64,000 nucleotides of DNA from Lophius americanus (GCA_037951165.1 JBBDHG010000429.1:62001-126000); one strand, 5' to 3'. Counted from the first letter of the stretch, positions 13,140 to 27,035 are shown. A program made the numbers and translations. The notes: generated by a model not told the origin, from the sequence alone.

Positions 13140-13985
13140 CAATTCACAAAAATCCAAAGAACTTTGGGGGCTGAGATGGGAGAAGAAGGCCATCGAAACA
13201 TATCAGTCAAAGAAGGATCACAAATATATTTCTAAGGTTGTGGGTCTCCAAAGGTCCGCGGTGAGTCACATGATCTACAAACGGAGAAGACTTTGAACAA
13301 TAGTGAACTTCCCAGAAGTAGCCAACATTCCAAAAATCCACTAAGGGCACGGTGATTGCTCATTCAGGAAGTCACAAAGTACGAACGAAAAACTTCAAAG
13401 GACCTGCGGGCTTCTCTCGCCTCATTAAAGGTCAGTGGTCATGATTCCATAATTCAAAAAACACTCCGTAGATAAATTGCGTCCGTGGGCGAGTGGCGAA
13501 GTGAAAGCCACTCCTCATCCGAAAGAAGATTAACGCTTGGATAAAATTTGCCAAAGCACACATTGATAACCCTCAGAGCTTTGCTGTGAATATTTGATGT
13601 AGCGATGAGTCAAGAGTAACAGTGTTTGGAAGTCAGGGGTCCTGTCACATCTGGTGTAAACCAAACACACCAGTACAAAAAGAACCTCATACCTACGGAA
13701 AAGCATGGTGGTGGAGATGCTTTGGTGCTTTAGGGACCGTCATAAAACTAACCATAATTGAGGGAAACACGAGTTCTGCTCTTTACGAGAAAACTCCGAA
13801 GGAGAATCTCGGGTCACCTGTCAGGGATCTGACCCTGAAGTTTAACAGGTTCATCGAGCAACACACTGATCCCACCCAGACGAGAGGGATAAACGGGGCT
13901 GCAGCAGTTCTGCAACGAAGATTGGTCCAAACGCCACCACAGTGCGGTATCAGTTTGTCAAGAGGAAGGAAATATATCTACCTCA
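13140..13985 (+). mobile_element. Tc1/mariner transposon relic
   Basis: The plus strand carries, in order, Tc1 transposase landmarks. These are a helix-turn-helix-like block near 13180-13290, a region with conserved catalytic-core wording near 13540-13640, the KHGGG-type block as KAWWWRCFGA near 13700, and a C-terminal block ending near 13900. Many stops and frameshifts make it inactive. Inverted terminal repeats were not located with confidence. A (CTGT)n tract follows at once. Confidence 0.75.
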
Positions 13986-14020
<35 letters not shown>

Positions 14021-14036
14021 CGCCTGTCTGTCTGTC
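13986..14036. repeat. (CTGT)n microsatellite
   Basis: About twelve units with a few C/T changes, directly after the Tc1 relic. Confidence 0.9.
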
Positions 14037-14039
14037 GGG

Positions 14040-16070
14040 CACACGTGATTGGAGGCGGCCAATTTCACCCCATTTTTGTCTTCAACAGTGCCGATGGGGC
14101 GTGAGGGAGTGCGATGGCGAGGAAGAGGAGGAGGATTGAGTCAGAGAGAACAGGCTTTTCTCGTGCCTTCTTCATGTCTTCTCACCGTCGTCATATGGAA
14201 ATGAGAGTTTTGAATAATTCATAACGTGGGAGGTGAATAAGGATGTGCAAGTGATTAAAGGACGTATGCCGATGAGTCAGCCGGAGGAGGGCTTCCCCTT
14301 CTGAATGATCTCCCTGCTGCTTTACCAACAAACCAAAAAGGAACAAAATTAAAATATTCCAATAAAGCCGCTTAAATAGTATGCGTGTGTTTTACTGCGC
14401 AGCATTCCACTGTGAGATGGATACTGGTTGCAAACCCATCACTTTTATCCTGCTGCTCTGCTTGATGCATTCGTTTGCTCCAGAGCTCTCTGAATGCCAT
14501 AAAAGTGTGTAAATGGAGTGAGAAGGAGAATCCATGCTTAAACACAGTGAATAATACATAAGTGCAGCATCACATAGAGCCATGTCTGCATGCAGGGGTT
14601 TCCTGTGCAGGGAGGAGGTGAGAGGAGGGGAGTGCACCTGGGGTTTATCTCCCTTCCCCCCCCCCCCACGCTCTGTTTCAGAGTGTGTGCATGAATGTAA
14701 ATGATTCTCCGGGAGGCTGTGCATGTGTCTGTGCTGACACGGCTGAGCCCATGCATGTGCAGTTGGTTTTACAGAACATGGGCCATTGGTTCCAGTGCTA
14801 AAAGTAACTCCGCATATCCGCTCATGCAACACCTACCGCCACATACAACTATTCTAAATATACACCTCACATGTACATGAAGAAGCAGCACGTACCCGGC
14901 AGGCTGAAGGAGAACCCTGCACTTTTACTTATTAAAGCGATGTAGGAGGGGTGTGCATGTGTGGTGGAGGTTATGACCTGCAGCCTTCATTGAAGTCCTG
15001 GCAAAGCGCGGAGGGGGAGCGGAGGCTTGCTGAAGGATGAATAGGTTATTTGCTTGTATGTGGAGGGTGTGTGTGTTTGTGTTTGGTGATGAAGCCAGCT
15101 CAAATACATTGATCTGTTCTGGTCTCAGGCCGTGTTGAGGATTTTCCCATTTTAATGAGATGAGATCGCGCCGCTGGTTGTCCTTTCAGTCAGAGCTGCA
15201 GAAATAATGACGCCATCAACATGCACAGAAAGAGGAAATACGCAGGAGCAGGAGTTTTCAGACGGGGGTCTGGGTCTCATGTTGTGTGGAGGCAGCTGCA
15301 GTGTGTTATATGATTATGAGTACGCATGGAAATCGTCACGGAGACAAATGGAGATCTAGCGAATGTTCAGTCAGACAGACTATCCTCTCACACACTCGTG
15401 CCGCAGTAAAGCGTGTACAACTATTATCCTCGCCTTTCACACATGCTCAGTCTCAATTACCTGTTTCACGGTCTGCAGCGTCATCGATATCAGCTGCAGT
15501 CATTCAGGCAGCCTCATCATCCAATCATAGTGTCACACCTGCATGCTCCGCCCATCACATCAGCTGCTGGCTTTAAATATGTCCGTCTCCATTTAATCAT
15601 GCTGCTGGTTCATGCACCCTCCACCTCTTCACCTCCACCTAATCCCTGGAGATATATCAGCCTCATCATACATCAGCCTCCGCAGAGTCATCAGCCACCA
15701 CCACCAGTATCCAGACTCCAAAGGGGGGATATTCCATGCTTCTTCTCTGCAGAGGAGTCTGAGCGCCAAAGACTTTCTAATAGACCCATTATCACCCACC
15801 ATCGGTTGTAATAAATCATTCATCGCTTCTTCAATGTCCTTTTTGATTGAAATACTCATTTTACTGAGGAGAGACACTTGTCCTTATTAAGGTCATATAC
15901 TAGAAAGGATTTCCCTCCATCTTCTATCTAAAGGTACTGCTCCTGAACATGGGAGGGTACATAGAGTTTAGGGCATTAATCAGGAATCAGAACTTGAGTC
16001 TTGTTGGTTCAGTCTTAAACTTCTGACTGGTATACTGTCTGATTTGTGAATTAGTGATTGGTGTGTAAAT
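14040..16070. other. gene-free stretch
   Basis: No supported gene. A run of C at about 14657-14667 is the only clear low-complexity tract. Open frames here lack splice context and resemble no known protein. Confidence 0.5.
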
Positions 16071-16074
16071 TGAG

Positions 16075-16200
16075 CATAGGTGTGAGTGTGACTGTGAATG
16101 TGTGTTTGTTTCTATGTGTAACCCACCAGTCGGGATAGACTCCGGACCCTCCTTGACCCAGTACAGGGATAAGTGGTTCAGAAAACGGAGAGAAGGATTT
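16075..16200 (+). repeat. fragment of common teleost interspersed repeat
   Basis: Contains the familiar order gggatagactccgg ... gggataagtggttcag found at the end of an abundant fish repeat. The same family occurs inverted at 17970-18050. Repeat class was not assigned. Confidence 0.55.
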
Positions 16201-16811
16201 TGAATCTTATAGGTAGTAATCCTTTGAAGTTGAAATGTATTGCCATGACATGGAGTGGGGAAAAAGAAGCAAATATAAATCACTACTAGACATCGCTGTT
16301 TTTTTTTCATTTCCCCGTCACAGTCGTTTGTCCCATTGTTCATATGAAAACATTGATACGTGCAGCAGGAGGGAGAAGAGTTCCATGCCTATGGTGTGGA
16401 TCAGGGCTCTCCAGGGTGAACCGGCGTCCCGGGGGTCTTCAGCTGAAAAAATAAATCAGTGTTCCCTCTCTCCTTGTCTTCAATCATGGAAGCCGGCTGA
16501 CTCTTGAGTCACATTCCTTTATACGACCAGAGGGATGGAAACATAACAAACGAGTAAATGACTCCACAGGAAAACCGTTAATAAGTGCACGTCAAGACAA
16601 AACTCACACTAATTGTGCCATTTGTCAATTGTTTGTCTAATGTCCTTGTCATTAGAGGAGGGGCAACCCCAGAGAAGTTGTGATCAGTGTCTGGCTCCTG
16701 CATACAGTCCTCACTCTGCTTCCTCTTCCTGCTTTTTAGCAGAATGAGAGGCAGAGAGTATTGACTTAGAAACAGACACAGAGGATGTCTGTTGGACAAT
16801 TCCTCATGAAA

Positions 16812-16812
16812 C

Positions 16813-16846
<34 letters not shown>

Positions 16847-16879
16847 CACGCACACACACACACACACACACACGCACAC

Positions 16880-16930
<51 letters not shown>

Positions 16931-16935
16931 CACAC
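16812..16935. repeat. (CA)n microsatellite with regular CG interruptions
   Basis: About 124 bp. Repeated CGCACACA interruptions suggest expansion of an already interrupted unit. Confidence 0.9.
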
Positions 16936-17944
16936 GTTCCACTGCTTGCATCGCTGGGTTTTGAGTTCCCGTATGCAGGAACTCCCATCGCCACAGGTGT
17001 TGACTCAGAGCACAACAATCAGCTGAATGGAGTCTTGAAGTCTTGAGACCGCTGTGAGGTCATGCTTTTTACAAATTATTATTAGTCCTGAGGCCGAAAA
17101 CAAGAACCTTCAGCCACATCAGTGACATGTTTGATGGGATGTTCTGCTCAATTAGTCGGAGCATCATCTTGGTCCAGACTGAAAATTTTCTTGAAATACG
17201 CTCCTTTCATTCATGGATCAATGAGAATAAATCCCATTGAAACTAATAATAATGATGATTGAGTGATACGTTTTCATGGACCCTCAGCACGAGCTTTTAT
17301 GAATTTGTTAATCTCCTGACTTTCCGCAGAGAGCCTTCATCAATTCAGAATTTTGTGGAATACCTGACTGGTACCTTGCGTTTATGTCTTAAGAACTATT
17401 GTAATCCGGATATAAAAAAAAAAGGACCTTGAAGAATGTTATCGCAGCTATGCCAGATTTCACAATGTTTGCCTTGTCATCGTGAGTTTGCTGGAATACT
17501 GACTCCAGCATTCAGCTCACAGCCTATCATATCTGCTGCCAAAGCTGCACACTGTTTGATTACATCCCTGTTATCTCAGAGAAAAACTACAACCATTATG
17601 TAATGAAAAGCAATAATCCCTCCATAGGTTGACTCTTATAAAATCACCCTTAAAATGACTGATATGATGTAACTGACAATGAAAACAGCGTTTTATTAGC
17701 ATTAGTTAGTTATAGAAGAAGGAACGTTTCACTAATGTGGGTTTGTTTCCAGATCTGGTTCTGTAGTTCCTGACTCAACAGGCACTCTTTGATCTTATTC
17801 TTAGTTAAAGTCTGAACATTGGATCCAGATCATACTTTGGTGAGTGATAAAGAAAATATTCTAGATTTAATTTAATTTTTAGTCGCACCCCGGTATTGTA
17901 AAACAAATAGTTTAAGCTTCTCTTTGTTTGTTTTCATTATATAC

Positions 17945-18050
17945 ACTCATTCATTCATTCATTCATTCATTATCCTATCCGCTTATCCTGTTCAAGGCCG
18001 AGGGCCTGGAGCCTATCCCAGCTGACATTGGGCGAAAGGCAGGGTTCACA
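17945..18050 (-). repeat. (ATTC)n plus inverted copy of the common teleost repeat
   Basis: An (ATTC)n tract at about 17947-17971 leads into atcctatccgcttatcctg ... gcctatcccagctgacattgg. Reverse-complemented, this is the same family as 16075-16200. Confidence 0.6.
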
Positions 18051-18837
18051 AAATGGACTATATCTGTAAATTCATAAATAAATGTGTGTACTGTGTAAAG
18101 AGTGAAAAATGAACTATTAGAGTAAAATATGAAATAAAAAAGACATCGATTTGATTCATATGCAAGAAATTTGGACTAAATTGCACCAATGGTTGAGAAG
18201 GATAAAGGTCACCCTGGTGTCAGAAATATAAAACCGACTTTTGCTAAAATCAACGCAGTTCTTCTTCACACTGAGGTATATGTGGGTCTTAAATTTGAAA
18301 ACGATCCATGACATGGTTTGTGAGTTATCGCGTTAACATGAAGGGTTTGAGACAAAAAGCAATGACGATTCCATCATTTCTCCTACTTTCTCAGGATAGT
18401 ATGAGTGGACAGGTTAGGGTTAGCAAAGGAATCCTGGAATTAAAAATCCTACTTTTTCTTTTTGTTAAGGAGAGTTTCTCCACATTTAGAGGGAAATAGT
18501 TTATAATGTAGCTTATAAACACAGACACATACACACAAAGACACACACACACAGACACACACACTAACAGTCACAACAGAGCAGCAAGGTGCCGGTTCCA
18601 AATCCAGATGTGGGGAGGACATAGGTGTTTGTGTGAATGGTGTCTTCGGCCAGTGTCTCCTGGGATGGCCTCCTGTAATCCTGCACAGGATAGGTGTTTC
18701 CAAAAGTACAGGAACTTTTGTGGATTTTGTTGAAAGGGTCGTTAAAAGATTAACAAACAAGCAAAACAATGCTGTCATAAACATCTACGCAGGTGATAAA
18801 TGTGTCTAGTCTCACATAACCTGCACTGTGGGTCTGG

Positions 18838-18923
18838 GTAGGTGTGTGTAGGTGTGTGTAGGTGTGTGTAGGTGTGTGTGTAGGTGTGTGTAGGTGTGTG
18901 TAGGTGTGTGTGTAGGTGTGTGC
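18838..18923. repeat. GGTGTGTGTA decamer minisatellite
   Basis: About eight units; two are lengthened by one GT. Confidence 0.9.
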
Positions 18924-19259
18924 GTTTGTTTCGTAGTTCCTAACATTGATCTGTGGAAGGTGTGGAATGGAAGCCATGACTCTGGGGAAAGTCTGTTTGT
19001 TCTGTATTTCATTGTCCTGACCGATTTGCCGGATGGCTGCTGCTCACACAGGACATGTTCAGGTTGCGTAGTAACTCTGATTATGCTGCTTACCTTCTAC
19101 TCAAGTCTGCGAGCTGAGATAAGTGTCCAGTCTGGGAGCTCCATCCAGACAATGTGGTGGGCGCCTTCAGCGTGTGTCGCAAGTCTGTTTGCTCAGAGGC
19201 GCTACAGCGGGAATACTCCTGTGGAAGTTCAGCAGCAGTGTCTGAGGGAGTTCAGGGTG

Positions 19260-19565
19260 TCTCAGCTTCCTGAAGAATGGGACTCTTTGTTGGTCACTAC
19301 TAATGACCGACATCGAGGTGTGGGTGATTCATGTCTGCTCTTTTGATCTGGTGACTCCAAGTGACTTTATGTTTACACATTTTCCCCTACCTCTTCGTGT
19401 AATGCGAAGGATCACTTACATTTTCTGTTTCGTATTGTCGATCATCTCCTTTGGTCCTGGTGTTAAGGGCCACGCCAGTCAGATCCTCCGTCTCAAGTCT
19501 GGGGCCCAATCGTTGATTACGTGAGACCTGGCCAGGTACCGCAACGTCGTCCACAAATTTGATTT
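19260..19565 (-). mobile_element. possible non-LTR reverse-transcriptase relic
   Basis: On the minus strand IKFVDDVAV (like the FADD-box) occurs near 19556. About 90 codons later a QQRVPFFRKLR-like motif appears near 19285, which is the usual spacing in fish LINE ORF2. The rest is badly degraded and frames change. Confidence 0.35.
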
Positions 19566-19771
19566 AGCCTCACGAGGTGACTTATACACTGGCATGGAGG
19601 TGGGTTCATTTTTCAGGAGTGGGGGAGTGGGTGTTGCCACAATGTTAATGTAACCAGACGAGCTAATAGAGCGCCTGAAGTCACAACACTGTCAGAGAGA
19701 TGGGACAGCTCACATCAATGCCTGTTATGTAATCATCTTCGCACTGGCTTCTCTCTCTCTTTCAAACACAG

Positions 19772-19803
19772 AGACACACACACACACACACACACACACG
19801 CGC
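19772..19803. repeat. (CA)n microsatellite
   Basis: About 15 CA units ending in CGCG. Confidence 0.85.
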
Positions 19804-19988
19804 ACAAAATCCTACAAAACAACTTAAGAATTCAAGTATTCTGTTTTATGTCATATGACTATTTCTGCTCCCTCTGCACATCCATAACAGACCAAGTGTG
19901 GTTCTGATTTTCTAGGTATATATTTGTCCCTGATGTTTATGTTCTATGTGTAAACAACCACGATAAAAAGTAACACAAAGCTATATAC

Positions 19989-20491
19989 ACTGCTCAAACA
20001 AATCAAGGGAACACTTAATCATGGCAGTATGACACCAAGCCAGTTAAACCTCAGGGAAATCAATCTGTCCATTTAGAAAGCACGACTGATTGTGACTCAG
20101 TTTCACCTGTTGTGGTGAAAAAGAGAGAGACAACAGGTGAAATAAAGAGTCAAAAGCATGACAAGCCCCAGACGGAAAGGTGTAGGCAGTTCCTGGAGGA
20201 TGAGGGCATTGATGCCACTGATCCAGGCCTGGGAGGAGATCCTCCAGGACACCATCCTCCATCTCACCAGGAGCATGATTTCACTTTTTCAATTTTGGAT
20301 TTTTTGGTGTAGTTTTGAATCCAACCCTTAATGATTTTGATTTCCATTGATCGTTCTTGCATAATTTTGCATGATCAATGCAATTTGAATCAATGTTAAC
20401 CGATAAAAATGTTCGACTTGAGTGTTTCTTTCATCGAGATCCGGACTATGACTTAAGCGTTCCCTTATTTTTTAGGAATGAGACTGAGCAG
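19989..20491. mobile_element. ISL2EU-like non-autonomous DNA transposon (MITE)
   Basis: The left end begins CTGCTCAAACAAATCAAGGG. The right end, reverse-complemented, begins CTGCTCA and after a short insert reads AAAAAATAAGGGAACGCTT. These are imperfect terminal inverted repeats about 500 bp apart. The left ~60 bp also match a second copy at 29384. No transposase is encoded. The family name is recalled from terminal motifs and is less certain than the structure. Confidence 0.65.
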
Positions 20492-20494
20492 CAC

Positions 20495-23400
20495 CACCTG
20501 AAATTGTTTCATGCAGGGAGGCTATAATTTTAGAAAGAGACGAGAAATGCCTTTGAATACTGGCAAAAAAAAGAAAAAAATGAAAAACAACACATTGAGA
20601 CAAACGTATTTCTACCTTTTAAATGAATTTCCAACTTGTGGATTTTTTTTTTTACTTAAAGGATACGGCTTAGCTTCTAGGAGAAAAATCCAATGTGTTG
20701 AAGTCTAACATGCAGTTAGACGTCAGTCTGTTAGTGAGTCCATCACCCGTGAGCACAGAGCAACTGAGGCGCAGAGGGTTTGTTTGACAGACTGCTCTGT
20801 TCAAATGTGGAGGGTTTGTCCTGTGTGCAGAGGAGTTCTCGTTCAGATCAGGTGGGAAGATGGCAGCGAGCAAAACTCTCTCTGTAGGTGTGACCGCTAA
20901 CGGTGGCTCTCCTGGAGACAGACCCCAGATAATATCACATTCATTCATAACGTTGAGCTGGATTATTGTTTGACAGTTTTGTGAAGACAAATACATTCAT
21001 TCTCAGAATAAAACCTTTTTGCGGTGCCGTCTGTGTCACATTCAGGAAAGCCAGCCTTGCGATGCAGTAATATATTTCCATACACCTACATCGTGGATAT
21101 CTTCCTGTTTTGCCGCCGACACATTTATTATTCCTGGCATATAAATGCAACAAACTATTTCCCAGCTGTTCCCAGTGTTTATGATTATATCCACACAGAG
21201 TGGTTACTCCTCAGACGCCGGTGCCAGCAAATTTCAGGATTACCAATCACTTCCAGAAGGAAAGTCATGTGGACTAGGCCACTGCCTACCTGTCTGGCTT
21301 GACTCAGGTGCCTTATTCTCCCTCCCTCCTGTATCCTGATGTACTAAAAATTGTTGTGTGCCATGACGTAGAGCAGTTTCTTTTCCCATTGTCCACCGGC
21401 GGACAAGGTGTCTATACCTTTTCCCCTTGAGATTTCGGAGATTTTATTAGGTTGCGTCACTCAAACTGTAGTTTTTGTAACTGTGCCCGCATTGTAGAGC
21501 CTGTAGTCACGGCTTCACTGCAGTATATGTGGCTTTTAAAACTCTGGGAAAGTACTGGATAGAGTTTCTCATTAGGCCTCTATTGAGTTAGGTGGACAAT
21601 ATGACTTCCCTGAATGGTTTCCAGCACTGTGATGTGCTTCAACAGCAGCTAAGCAACGTTAAAGGGATGTTTTATATTTTATATTAGCTGCAGTAATTCT
21701 TAATGGGGACAGATATATTCTATTTAGAGGTGTTTAAAGATGGCACAAAATTAGGAATCTTTGACGGAAACAAAGCACACTTATTACCCAGCAGCATCAG
21801 TACCTATTGTGTACATACTGGAAATCACAAGTTCACAGGGGCAGTACAGAAATACTTGAACGTAGGTCAAGTAAGAAAAGATACTGTGGACAATGTGAAA
21901 ATATGACTTTCTGCTTCAGGCTGATAAACTTCAGTCTGCCTTTATCTGACCAGACAACATGGTTCACCTTCACCTTGAAGCCATAGAGGGAAGCGATGGA
22001 TGTTGTTAGCTCCAAACTGGGTCAGACTATGTATAGAAAGGAAGTGATTTTTGGAGCAGGGTCTGGAAGTAAGGGTACGAAGGCTTTTAGGGTTGGATGT
22101 CTTTGGACGGAGTGAATATGAGGAGGTGACAGTGGGAAGAAGACAGCAATCATGAGAAAGTTGCAAACTTTTCAACAGAACACCCTCAGTAAACCAGTGG
22201 GGGTGAAACATCTGGAACATGATGCAACATCATCACAGTTTTATTGGACAATCCAACAGTCCTGATCAAATTTGACTTTCAGTGAACCGCTGTCACTCAC
22301 ATTCAAAAGAAAGACATTCTTCTGATGGATGTAATACTTCTAATGATGTTAGACAGTGTGGTGTCTCTTTCCTACTCCTTCACTGACCTAATTGAAGAAT
22401 ATTAAATCAGCAGATGATGTATTGTTTCCCTTATCTCAAGTTCTAAATCTGGAACAGAAAACAAACAAGATTCTTTCTATCTTTCTCACTTCCTCCCTCT
22501 GGGCTGGGTGTGTATGATGTCACTGTCCCTCACCCCGAGCCCCTTCGGGCTCGTCACCTATGTCATCCTGCGTGGCCTCAGGTCGCGAACAGTTCCTCCC
22601 CACACATTGTGTCTGAGAGCCGTGGGTTAGGGCCAATAGTTCATCGTCTGCAGCAAAACAAATAATGTGAGTCTGGTACAACAATGTTTGGGGTGAAAAT
22701 GGAAAATCTGACCTTATACTGCCTGTAATGTTTTAGCCAGAGGCCCTCGGTAAATGATGAAGAGCGTCTGAGCGTTGCATCAGATTCATGTGACTAGTAG
22801 ATTGTTAAACTCAGAGGTGTTCTATAACATTACGTATTTCATGCATAGCTTATACATTGCACTGAAGGTCTAGACAATGTTTAACGAAGCACCATCGACA
22901 TTTCACATGTCACCAACACGGCCCTCTACTTACTAAAGCCGTCATTTCTTTTTCATACCATCCTGTCATCCATTCTCTCTCACAGGCTCACTATTGATCT
23001 CCTTAGCCAGCCACACTTAACAAATACACCATCAACGTTAGGCGATCTTCTTGATGCTGTCGTTTTTAAATACCATCATCTCTGTAGCTCTACTTCATTC
23101 CTGCTGAGAGTTCTCCAACTCCCCAACACTGCTCACATTTCAAATTCACCCACTTAATCGTTTCATTTTGCCAGGCATCAGCCACCGCCACCAGTGTCTT
23201 GCCTCTAGAGACACGTCAAGACTCACCTGTTGGAAGGTGCTTTTCAGTCCGCTGCGGATCCTCCTTGCTAATGGGGTAACACAAAAAGTATTTCATGAAT
23301 CATTTGCCAATTCTATACCCACATAGACCTAAGTCAGAGGAAGAACTGGATTGACTTTGGTAAACGTTGGTTGGATATGTCCGACACTATGGTGAGATTT

Positions 23401-26400
23401 ATCTCCAGAATATTTTGGGGCCATAATTCCTCAACCGTTTGTCCGATTTATTCAAAATTCGATTGGGATTACTTGCACAATGCAGGGGATTGAGGGGTTT
23501 TCTAGGATTCCCTTGCTGTCACGGATGAGCGTAGCCATAGTTTAGTTTTAAGCTAAAGCGGTGAACTAGCTGACAGACTGAAATGAGCATCCATAAAGCA
23601 AAGTTTCTTGCATGTATAAAATGCCGTAGGCTGTTATTGGCCTATAAAGCCTTAATAAATGATTCATTTACAATTAACAAAGCTGGTTTTATGGTATTTT
23701 TTAACGTTTCATTAGCTGATAATAGAGAGCTCACACACACAGGCTCTTTTCTACGGCTCATCACAGTCTCTGTGAACCCCACTATAAATCTCTATCTCGC
23801 TATTTAATGAGGCCCTCGAGACGCCTCGCGTGTTTTTACATGACCTATTTTACATCATACGCCAAAAAAAGTTATTTCCTCTTTTTGAAAGAAAATGATT
23901 GCAACAGTTCCCGACAACCACGGAATACATTTGCACCTATTACACATTCATTACACAATCGATTATAACATCATCTGAGGCAAAAGTTCCGCGTCAGGAT
24001 GCGTGAGACACAAATAAAATCACCCACAGTGGCGCCCCTGTTTTTGTAAATAAATAACAAAGCATTTTTTCAGTTTGTGACAAAATCTCATCCCATTCAA
24101 GGGAATAATTCATGACAGGATGTGTGAATGATAAATATTAATAATGTACAGGCCAAATGTTTTGAGAGCCACTCAACTGGGAGAAAAATCATGGCCGGGC
24201 AAAACCCAAACACGCTTCAACAAACGCTGGAATGACTGTGGGAAAAATATTCTTTTTGACAGATTTAGGAAAAAGAATAACTTTTGATGCAATGTGTAGG
24301 TGTATGTATAAAATGTGCATGAGATCGTAATCGACAGCTTTCCTGTCTTTGTCCTACAGACAATCTTTACTCTTGAACTTTACCCCTTCAACTTCATATT
24401 TAATATATACACATATTTATATATATATATATATGAAGTTTCATGTTTTCATCACAATTACTATCTCATAATAACATATTTCAATTAAAGTTTGTAGAGG
24501 CGAAGTAGTGATAAGGAGTGATATGTTCTAAAGGCGTATCAAATAGCCATTTTCTTTTTAACATTGTAAAATACATGCATCAGGAAATAACCTAGTTTTT
24601 CATTATACACCACTATATTACATTCACAACTTTGGTAAACGCAAAGCAATGCAGGCTGAGAAAGACCAATCGGACCTCAGTTTTACAGATTCTCTGACCC
24701 ACTCGTCCAAACAGCACAGTTTTGGCCGTATCAGATTACCTGATTTCTTTACGCTTTCTTGTTTTTTTCTGCTTCCAACGCATCAAAAATAATTCACACT
24801 TACTGCCTAATGTGTCCAACATACCGACGTTTTAACAAGATGATCAATGTTATTGTGATTTACCCATCAGTGGCTCTAACCTGATCTACTCATGGGTTTA
24901 CTTAAGTTAAGCCTTGCATAAATTACATACCCAAAATAGCTCCACGACCATCAGGTGTATTTGTATAACGTTGGTGAACAGGTAAGACAAAATCATTAAT
25001 ATTGTCAATATGTGTTTTGATTAAACATAGAAATACTAATATTCTAGATGTTTGGAATCCTGCCTGACCGTATGGACGGTTATCTTTATAACATGAATGA
25101 ACATTGAATATAGGAGGTAAGTTTGCAGCTTGTATGCTGTGGATCCATATTCCTCTCTGGCTTTGCTATAGTAGATATTCACGTTTCTTACAGTTCATGG
25201 AACTGCAGCAGACTACTACTACGTAGCCCATAAACACTTTTTAGACCTCATGTTCCTCTGGTTCTGGTTCTCCCTCACCTTTTTGTCAGAGCGGAACAAA
25301 AACATTTGGTGTTGATGCTTTTTCAGATGCCGCACACCAAACTGCTATAAAAGCCAAAGGATCTGAGAAGATCCCCAAACAGTCAGATATTTATATACAA
25401 ACTTCCAGATTAAAATTCTTGTTTTTAAGTCTGGAGTTTATTGTTTTTCTATTTTTAACATATTTATCATAAGATTTTACCTTTTAGAATTTGTTTTTAA
25501 TTTGAATGTGACTATATTAGTATCAAGATTATGATTAAGATTATTAATGTTATAATATTATATCTTCTCTTATCTTAGTGATTTTTTTGGTTGTTGTCTC
25601 TAAATGATGTGAATTTGTCTCTATATTTATTTTAACTTATTTTGTTTCATTATTGCTTTGTGAAGCACCTTGAATTACAAATAAATTATTCTAAAGATGT
25701 TAATTAAAGTTCGATAAATTGCTGTGTCTTCCGGACAAAATCCATCTACTCCTTTGTTCCAAAACATTTTAAGGAGGAAGATTTTGGAGCTTTAAGCTCC
25801 CTTCATCACAAAAAAAAAGGCCGATCACGTAAACCTCGTGCCACTCTCACCGGCGGAGGTATTGAAACAAAGAGAGGAGTTTAACCCTGCGGGAAGCCTG
25901 CAGACTCCTTCCAAATCAGCACAATGTCAGCAGAAGCGAGGGGAAACAGAAGTCTCTTGTCGCCCTCAAGCCTGGAGGATAAAAGTTGAATGAACTTCTG
26001 AGAGGCTCGTCGTGTTCCAAACTGCACGGCGGCGGGAATCGGCTGCCAGGGGCGTTCTGGACAGTGAGGAAGACTGTGGGGGATTAGTCTTCATCTCTGC
26101 AATCCATCGCAACATTGGCAGTTATTTCTAGATCTGTGTTTGAACACCCAGCATAAAAGGCCTTCCACGTTGGTTTCATTGAACACTATGTGTGTTAGAG
26201 TGAATGTCTGATTTGGCCACACACACACTCAGTAACGCTAGCCTCCAAATCCTGCTGATGCACTCCTCTTTTAAACCGGAGCACTCGTCTAACTCAGCGT
26301 CAAATTGAGGCATTTGGATGTAATCTGCTGCTCTGAGAGGCGACCCCTCCGATGCGGCCGAACGTCATTCAGCAGTGAAGCAAACGTCTGACGAGGAAGC

Positions 26401-27030
26401 GGCCTCTTGTTTTAAAAGTTCACAATGGCACTAATGACGACCCCCAGAATGTTAACTAACAGGAAGAAAAAGAAAGGGAAGTCTTTGATATTTCCCTTTT
26501 CCTTCCTCTGTTGTGAAGTCGTCAGAGGTGAGGGGTTTGCTCCGCGCAGGCAGGCAGGCAGACAGGCAGACAGACACTCGTTTTGTCGTCCATCCCCTGG
26601 GAAAGGTAATGGGCTTGTATAACAATATAGGGAAGAAATTTCCCCCGTCTTCTGGAAAGGTCAGAGCACTTTGCCACAGAGATGGGAGGCGACATATTTC
26701 TGACCTGCTGCAGGCTTTTCAAGACTGCTTCTAAATATCTGAGGCCACTGCTGGAGAGTAGAGACAGAGAAAAACAAAAAGCACCACTTTATGTGGCTTC
26801 TTTAATATTTGATGATTCTCAGCCCTTCTGGTTTTCCTTTAATACCTGCATCTGATTAAACCACACCCTTTTTTCAACCGCCATTTATGTCCAACAATAG
26901 CCATTAAATATATTTACAATCCTTGATTGCCGTTCTATTTAATAGTTTATAGTTACCTTCACACAGAAGGGGGAAGTCTTCCTCAGGCAGTATCGCCAAT
27001 ATGGGTCTTATTTCAGAAAAAATAAATTCA
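20495..27030. other. gene-free intergenic sequence
   Basis: No supported gene in 6.5 kb. Noted: a 10-bp inverted repeat around an (AT)n core at 24390-24440, a GC-rich hairpin at 22536-22553, and a GGCA/GACA tract near 26549-26576. Confidence 0.55.
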
Positions 27031-27035
27031 TGTGA

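Noticed and set aside
13622..14104. 160-codon plus-strand frame
   Set aside because: Part of the Tc1/mariner relic running into a (CTGT)n array; not an intact gene.
16578..17018. 146-codon frame on the minus strand with Cys-Val repeats
   Set aside because: Created by the (CA)n microsatellite.
22536..22553. GC-rich hairpin CGAGCCC/GGGCTCG resembling an rRNA or terminator stem
   Set aside because: Only 7 bp, no surrounding rRNA or tRNA features; likely chance or repeat-derived.
24390..24440. Inverted repeat around an (AT)n tract
   Set aside because: Ten-bp arms with a low-complexity loop are common in AT-rich DNA; no other sign of function.
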